Below, one piece after another: positions 58,801 through 64,000 of a stretch of DNA of 64,000 nucleotides. Below the pieces are notes generated by a model. That model made no database searches. It saw nothing but the letters and a program-made list of their open reading frames with translations, and had not been told where the DNA came from. How positions within the stretch are numbered: the stretch's first letter is position 1; the number at the start of each line of letters is the position of its first letter. The stretch covers positions 9,840 through 73,839 of the forward strand of contig NW_006920418.1 in the NCBI RefSeq assembly GCF_000344685.1, in the 5' to 3' direction. Source of the DNA: Gloeophyllum trabeum ATCC 11539 (Eukaryota > Basidiomycota > Agaricomycetes > Gloeophyllales > Gloeophyllaceae). A program made the position numbers and the translations under genes.

Positions 58801-61089
58801 TTTTGAGAGTAAACCAACAGCAAAAGAGAGCGTAAATAACTGTTGCCTGGACGCACCTCCGACGGAACCCCAAGCGACTTTTAACCTCCCTGCCGTGGCG
58901 CGTGGCGTTCGTGGCGATGTCCATTGAGGTGTTCAAAGAGTGTCCAATAGCTCCTGATGGGCAAAGGATTCGTATTTGACAGGGATCCGCAGCTGTCCTC
59001 GCACGAAGGGACTATGGTCAAGCACTGCGTATCTCCTTGTGGCACTCACCTTCGGCTCGGAGATCTTCAGGAATTCCCAAACATGGGAGGAATGAGAATA
59101 GGTAGCGGCGTCCTGCTTCTGGGACATAACTAGGAGGGTGTGCCACTCACGGTGCCACAAGCGCACAGCTTGTAAAAAGTATGTGGCAACCAATCGTGTT
59201 GCAGAACATAAAGGAGGTGACTGCACCACAGGAACAGCGGCGGTATGCGCGGTCGGAATTCAGACGGGACTACATGCCATGGTAGTGATGTACTACATGC
59301 CATGGTAGTGATGTTCATACCGGAACACCTGAGGAGCTCACTTACGGGCGCGGACAATCGGGACGCAAATTCCATGACCGACGTTCAGCTCTGGCCAATT
59401 AGCATAGCCTCGGCGAGCTTTCGTTTGGCTATATATCTATATCCTAGAGGTTCAAGATATGCGCGGAAGGCTTCCAGGACGACGCACCGCCCAAGCGCGA
59501 CGGCTGGACAGGGTGGAACACACTGTTTGAGGTGGAATGTTAACAACAGCCGCTGGTCCGTCCCCTTGGCCTACATGTTACCTATTTTTCATCTCTTGGA
59601 CGTTCGGGTGTCACGAAGTCGGACAAAGAATGAGACATGGATAGTACTCCGGGGGAAAACCAGAAGTTGACAACACTTAAAATTCAGGTACGCGACAGAC
59701 GCTGGAGCCGTCTGCAGCATCCGAAGCAGGCTTCTCATGCAAGTCAAGAGAATATGACGCAAGGTCTCACCAGACGTAGCATTTTCCGCCGACTTTTGCA
59801 ACTGGCTGACTAGAACGTCCAAAGAGGAGGCCACGGTGCGGGAGTGAGGGCGTAACATATACTGAGTTTGTGATCAGACACGGTTGAGTAGCCGGAGAGT
59901 GTCCCCCTGGAATTTTTATATGGAACATAAGACAAGACTGTGGCTGAGACGGGTTCGGAGATGGATGTGTAGAATATGATACGAGATTCGTCACCACACA
60001 CTCCGATCATTGATATTCTCATTCGGAGCGGTGCAGACGCAGCATTATGCGGTGCGCTGCAGGCTCTACTGATGGTCTGGAGTCGTTGGAAGGTTACATA
60101 TTATAGAGCTACCCTCATTCCCGCCTCCCTCTCCGTCTTCTACTCGTTCAGTTACATCGGTATTCAGCTCAGGTCATCAGTAAATCCCGGAATCGTCTGA
60201 GAGTCTAACCTCAGGCTCCGCAGACCGCTTATACGCTCAGACACTCGATTTCGGCTATTCAGGCAAGCCCGTTAGATGTTGTAAGCGTGGGAACCACGTT
60301 GATTTCGATTTGCGATCTCTGATTGGCTCCTGCACCCTTCAATACACGACGTTTGTAGTCCAACTACAAAATTATACTTATCGTCACCCCAAATTTCGAG
60401 GTAATGCCCACTACAAACATTTGTAGTCAATATAGCTGAGCTAGCTTGCCAGGCTTGGTCACACTTATTAGGTGCCATAGGCGATTAGAGCTTCGGGCTT
60501 TTCCTGACCAGGCTGAGGCTGGGTGCTCCTACAGAGACTGGCCACGAGTCTAGTGTCAGTAGTGACCTGTCTCACCGGCGACTGCCGCGCCACGTTTCTG
60601 CTCTACCGCCATCCAGCTCAGGGTTGCAGATCTGAACCGGGTGGTTTCAAGCTTCTTTGCAATCCTTCAATCTATTCTGCAGCCCAACGAATAACTAAGC
60701 CAGGGTCCAAGCACTTTTAAGGTCTGCGATGATTTGGTGGCTGTTTCCTCCTGATAGTTCGCCTGCCTCCTTGATACCTTGATAAGGCTATCATGATCAG
60801 GTGGATGCAACCTGTGTCCCAGTCCGAGGCCTTCTACCCGAGCTGACCGAGACAAAAGGGGGCACCGTCCTGCTTATCTACCTCTTGAATTCTCGGTAGC
60901 TCGGACGTGTGTCACGACTTCGAAGTAACCCGCACTTCGAGTTGGGAACATCCACGATAGTCAGACTCTGATCGCCTCAGGATTTCTTCTTCTGAATTGT
61001 AAAGCCTGCAGGATAAAGTCAGTACATGATTATCACATCGTCCAACCCCTACTACTTTTGACAAGCCCTCCAGGCTAGTCACTACTGTA
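55819..61089. other. Long stretch without recognised genes
   Basis: Scattered readings are open but unassigned. Minus 57107-57523 contains RLQLPQSIAKNVTPKEYTDS. Minus 57760-57960 contains LLGQGMYVLPDNAGPVMFVL. Minus 58080-58250 contains GMDALSYEQYEYWNMMDVAN. Minus 58940-59130 contains SHVWEFLKISEPKV followed by a possible donor. The last three could be exons or relics of one minus-strand gene between about 57.7 and 59.4 kb, but I cannot name the family or join them in frame. CTACAAA-rich inverted motifs occur at 60340-60440. Confidence 0.35.
59269..59314. repeat. Perfect tandem duplication of a 23-bp unit
   Basis: The unit actacatgccatggtagtg + atgt occurs twice head to tail (59269-59291 and 59292-59314) without mismatch. 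The unit itself contains the near-palindrome actaccatggcatgtagt when read on the minus strand. A recent replication-slippage event is the simplest explanation. Confidence 0.9.
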
Positions 61090-62702
61090 ATGCGGCTACA
61101 AGATCTCACGGACCATAGTTATTACATCTTGCTCGCCGTCCTCTCATATCTCGACAGGCGAGACCTTGCACGCCTTTCGGTCACTACTTCTTCCTTGCTG
61201 GACATATGTAGGGACCGAATGGTTCAGCATGTCGAGTTCCACGGGACCTTAAAGTTCCCCCTTTCGACGTACGCTTCTTTCTGTCGATTCATGCTATGCA
61301 AGCCATCTCGATTGTTGCTACTGGAAACGCTCTTCGTAAACTTGACAGCCTGCTATACCGAACTGGACGATCTTGGGGAATTGGATGCAATGCTGGGATT
61401 AGACGAGCCAGCAGAGCTGAGAGTCACAGAGCTCTTGGAGACACTGTTGGCGCCCCTTCTCGAGTCCGCAGTCAACCTCAGCAGACTCACTATTGCCGGT
61501 GTCGGGGACCTCGAATCTTTTCCCGCCTTGAAGACTGCTCTTGTGGCCGCTTTCGCTCGTACCCGGACGTTGAAGTTGACGGGGAGGAATCTGATCGAAC
61601 TGCTGCGCCACATGTTGCAGTTATATCACACGATTCCACTGTCTCGACTCTTTCTGCAGCTGAGGCCGGGCGAGCGTTGGGTGGACATTTGGCGTCTCCT
61701 AGAACCTTGCCGGAACACCCTTACGTATCTAGCCATAGATCTCGGAGCTCTTGACGGGAGTCCTATCCCACCCCTGGAGTCATCCGATCCGTGGCCCCTT
61801 ATGTCAGAACTCGCTATCTTCAGCTATATGCCCCCGGTCGCACAAATTTTTACATCACAAACCTTACGAATGGTTTTCCCAAATCTTCAACACCTTCGCA
61901 TTCCATCTGGAGCTGTGTCGCGAGACGAGGCAGCCGAAGGCGAGTGTGAATGGGGGACATTACTGTCGTTTTCGGGTCACGCGAGGACAATGGTGTCGCT
62001 CGCGTTCAATTGCCAACTTTTGGAGTTAAATTTAGACGGTGACAATTGGGCTCTCTACCAACCCAGGTTTCCAAACTCTGCCCGGCATCTTTATACTGCA
62101 TTTCGACTCGGCCAGCCTCGGTGCTTCAGCTTCGAGATTTTTGATGTTTGTACTCCTTTCGATGAAGATTTAGAGGACGAGCTCTGCAGACCGTCACTCT
62201 GGAGCGATGCGCTGCACATGGAGTATGCCCACTTGACTATCACTGAGGGACCTTGCTGCAGTCGACTTCTTGAATTCTTGGTGAGTAAGTTGATGACCGA
62301 TTCGTAGCCTCGCTGATAAGTATATAGGATCGACTCTTCGAATCAGTGCAAGCTGCACGGTTCTCCTACCTATCACTCTTCCTATCGACCTGCCGTAATG
62401 CCGAATATGCGGAGGAGTTTGGGATGGACAGCAATAGGCGAGTGATATCTCCCGCCAGACTCCTGCGAGATGTGACGAAACGTGTTCGGCGCGGCTTGTC
62501 AAATGGCCCATTGACGCTGAATTATGTGGAGATCGCAGTGTGGGACCGTATCGTGAATCAAACCTACCGCTATTTGTACAGGATCCGCAGGCATACGAGC
62601 GGTATGGGAGTGACCCCGGGTGATAGGAGTGTGGAGTTTGTTAGTCTCGACTCCGCCGTAGCGACAATTGTGAAAACGTCTCTTGGGGTACGGTTATTTT
62701 AA
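61090..62702 (+). CDS. F-box-like protein, lineage-specific family, copy 3
   Basis: Start MRLQDLTDHSYYILLAVLSY at 61090. The F-box-like N-terminus continues LDRRDLARLSVTTSSLLDIC, then FPLSTYASFCRFML, LLAPLLESAVNLSRLTIAGV, PLSRLFLQLRPGERWVDIWR, FPNLQHLRIPSGAVSRDE and FEIFDVCTPFDEDLED. One intron (gtgagtaagt...tatatag, about 62281-62328) joins LLEFL to DRLFESVQAARFSYL at the same place as in copy 2. The C-terminus is ATIVKTSLGVRLF. About 520 residues, intact. It is highly similar to copy 2 in layout and intron position, so the pair arose by local duplication. Confidence 0.72.
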
Positions 62703-62784
62703 CGGTGTTATCCATTCTACCTTTTAGAACACATGCCACATTGACCCTACCGCAGTTGCTGTCGAGATAGAAAACAGAGCTTTC

Positions 62785-63105
62785 TTACAAAGACGCAGGT
62801 CGGGCTACTGAAGTGAAGGCATCCGAAGATGCCAGCGCTGGTGTACAAATTCCCTCATTCAGCTTCTCCCGCCCGCTACCAAAGCTTAAGAGAGGCACCT
62901 GCACATACTCCCAGTAGCTCGTCCAAATCTTCCAGCAGCTAGCTTCATACTCCCCCGCCTTGCGCCGTGAGGACGCCTGGCGCTCCTCGGACGGCGCGGT
63001 GGCGGACGAGACAGCGCGCTCGAGGTAGCCCTCGAACCACGCGTTGAAGCAGGCGTCGTATTTGTGCTTGAGAGGTGTGCATTTCGGGGAGAGACTGTGT
63101 GCCAT
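62785..63105 (-). pseudogene. Mdm35/TRIAP1-like twin-CX9C protein, decayed copy
   Basis: ATG at 63105: MAHSLSPKCTPLKHKYDACF then NAWFEGYLERAV is the Mdm35 N-terminal helix with its intact CX9C (C-TPLKHKYDA-C). The second motif reads SCWKIWTSYWEYVQ: the second cysteine of the CX9C is Tyr (codon TAT, 62905-62907). After VQ the usual KAL-type helix is replaced by unrelated sequence to a stop at 62785. Mdm35 is the intermembrane-space partner of Ups lipid-transfer proteins and needs both disulfides, so this copy is unlikely to work. A MITE ends 10 bp upstream of the ATG. Confidence 0.8.
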
Positions 63106-63115
63106 GGTCGGACTA

Positions 63116-63767
63116 CAGGCCCGGACAAGCAAAGACAACAAATTGGGTGACCGGAATTCCGGAGGTCCAGAAGCCGTGGGAACCCCGGTTTTATTGCAGA
63201 AATGAGTGATTTAGACCCTAAGGAAGAGATTGGCACGAGCAAATTTCCCATAAACCCCCTGTAGCAGTCAATAATGGGTCGGGATGGGCGGAAATTTTGG
63301 CCGTATACAAAACAAATCGGGAAAAATGCGGAAAATATGCCAATCGACTCCTTTCAATGAGCTGAGTCTGATTCCAGCTTAAATCTAATAATAGGATCAG
63401 CCGATATGCCATAATAGCTCTCATAAGTGCAGGCCAAATATGGCAATGAAGGTAACATGTCTCATAAATTTGAACTTCTTTGGGCCTCAGAAGGGGGTCT
63501 GTAGTCTTCAAAAGCCTGGATGCAGCTCCATGCAAGGGTTTACAGGTCCCCAAAGGCTCAGGATGTAATCTGGGAGGTCCGGTAACGGTATAGAATCTCA
63601 TTCAAATGGCCCAAAATTTTGGCCGTATCAAAAAGTCGTGGGAAAAATCGGAGGACTTTATTTTTGGATGTTTCCAGCCTCCCTGAGTCCGAATCTGAAC
63701 TCAGTTTCCCGCCAAAAAATCTCGTTCAGTCAGAAATCAATTTGTTGCCTTTGCTTGTCCGGGACTG
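63116..63767 (+). mobile_element. TA-flanked ~650-bp MITE family, copy 3
   Basis: Starts CAGGCCCGGACAAGCAAAG and ends CTTTGCTTGTCCGGGACTG, with TA at 63114-63115 and 63768-63769; 652 bp. Collinear with 2122-2783 in the same orientation at high identity, including gggaccaaatt- and gcccaaaattttggcc-type inner motifs. It sits between the Mdm35-like copy and the Vps29 gene, within their shared divergent upstream region. Confidence 0.88.
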
Positions 63768-63892
63768 TAGCTGTATGATAGAGCACTGGTGAAAAACAAG
63801 GAATATTATATTCGGCTACAGCCACAGTCACCCTTTCGCGTAGCTGCAGCTTGTGACTTGTCTCTTCCTGCTACCGTACTCTGCTCGCCACG

Positions 63893-64000
63893 ATGGTCCT
63901 CGTTCTGCTCATTGGGGACCTGCACCGCATGCACGATCTGCCTGCGAAATTCAAGAAAGTGCTCGTGCCAGGCAAAATCCAGCAGATCTTGTGAATGGGC
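63893..64000 (+). CDS. VPS29: Vps29 retromer subunit, first exon (runs off the window)
   Basis: ATG at 63893: [11 protein letters not shown], then [20 protein letters not shown] and IL, followed by a donor GTGAAT at 63991. This is the start of the phosphoesterase-fold retromer subunit that recycles endosomal cargo; [18 protein letters not shown] is diagnostic. Splicing at 63990 would lead into the expected CTGN continuation; unspliced, a TGA follows at 63992. Compared with other Vps29 proteins (GDLHIPHR...), three residues between GDLH and R appear missing. The MITE at 63116-63767 ends 126 bp upstream. Confidence 0.88.

Noticed and set aside
59269..59314. CRISPR-like repeat
   Set aside because: Only two adjacent units without spacers in a eukaryotic genome; simple slippage duplication.
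1..64000. tRNA and rRNA genes
   Set aside because: I looked for paired A/B-box-like motifs and cloverleaf potential by eye and found none convincing; a tRNA scan would be decisive.

Overview
The window is nuclear DNA of a filamentous basidiomycete, almost certainly an Agaricomycete and probably one of the Polyporales. Genes are split by many 50-60 bp GT-AG introns, coding stretches are GC-rich, and several families are typical of that group: a Lam16A-like GH16 beta-glucanase, an expanded F-box-like family, a basidiomycete membrane-protein family, a DUF6589 protein and multicopy RecQ-like helicases. Assignments rest on reading translations by eye and on remembered family signatures; no database search was run and exon borders are approximate unless given exactly.

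Layout. 0-3 kb is a transposon graveyard: a CACTG element split by a 5'-truncated LINE, a Tc1/mariner-type MITE and the first of three copies of a ~650 bp TA-flanked MITE. 3.0-5.4 kb (-) is an acidic, repeat-rich predicted nuclear protein. 7.5-8.8 kb (-) is a multi-pass membrane protein. 9722-15536 is a complete-looking 5.8 kb mobile element bounded by 111 bp terminal inverted repeats; each repeat carries a hairpin near its tip, and the element holds a DUF6589-type gene (+) converging on a RecQ-like helicase gene (-). Directly beside it, 15785-21863 holds a divergent pair belonging to two multicopy basidiomycete families, a large zinc-finger transposase-like protein (-) and a smaller partner (+). 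22-26.6 kb is mostly non-coding, with a metacaspase relic.

26.6-49 kb is the host-gene-rich part: an MEF2/Rlm1-type MADS-box factor, a broken WASP gene, RNase P/MRP subunit Pop4, a 2OG-Fe(II) dioxygenase, a degenerate F-box-like copy, a two-module cysteine-rich secreted protein, a Gre2-like NADPH reductase, a GH16 endo-beta-glucanase, a transcription factor combining two C2H2 fingers with a Zn2Cys6 cluster, and urate oxidase. 49-64 kb is again repeat-rich: four different TIR elements are packed into 1.9 kb (51885-53795), two intact F-box-like paralogues follow, then a decayed Mdm35-like copy with a MITE inserted 10 bp upstream of its ATG, and the first exon of Vps29 at the edge.

Functional view. 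The host genes do not form a cluster or single pathway. The most interesting unit is the 9.7-15.5 kb DUF6589 + RecQ element, a helicase-carrying cut-and-paste-like transposon candidate. Its neighbouring two-gene unit may be a second mobile module. The rest of the novelty lies in nested and tandem MITE insertions and in several freshly decaying duplicates of housekeeping genes (metacaspase, WASP, Mdm35, F-box).
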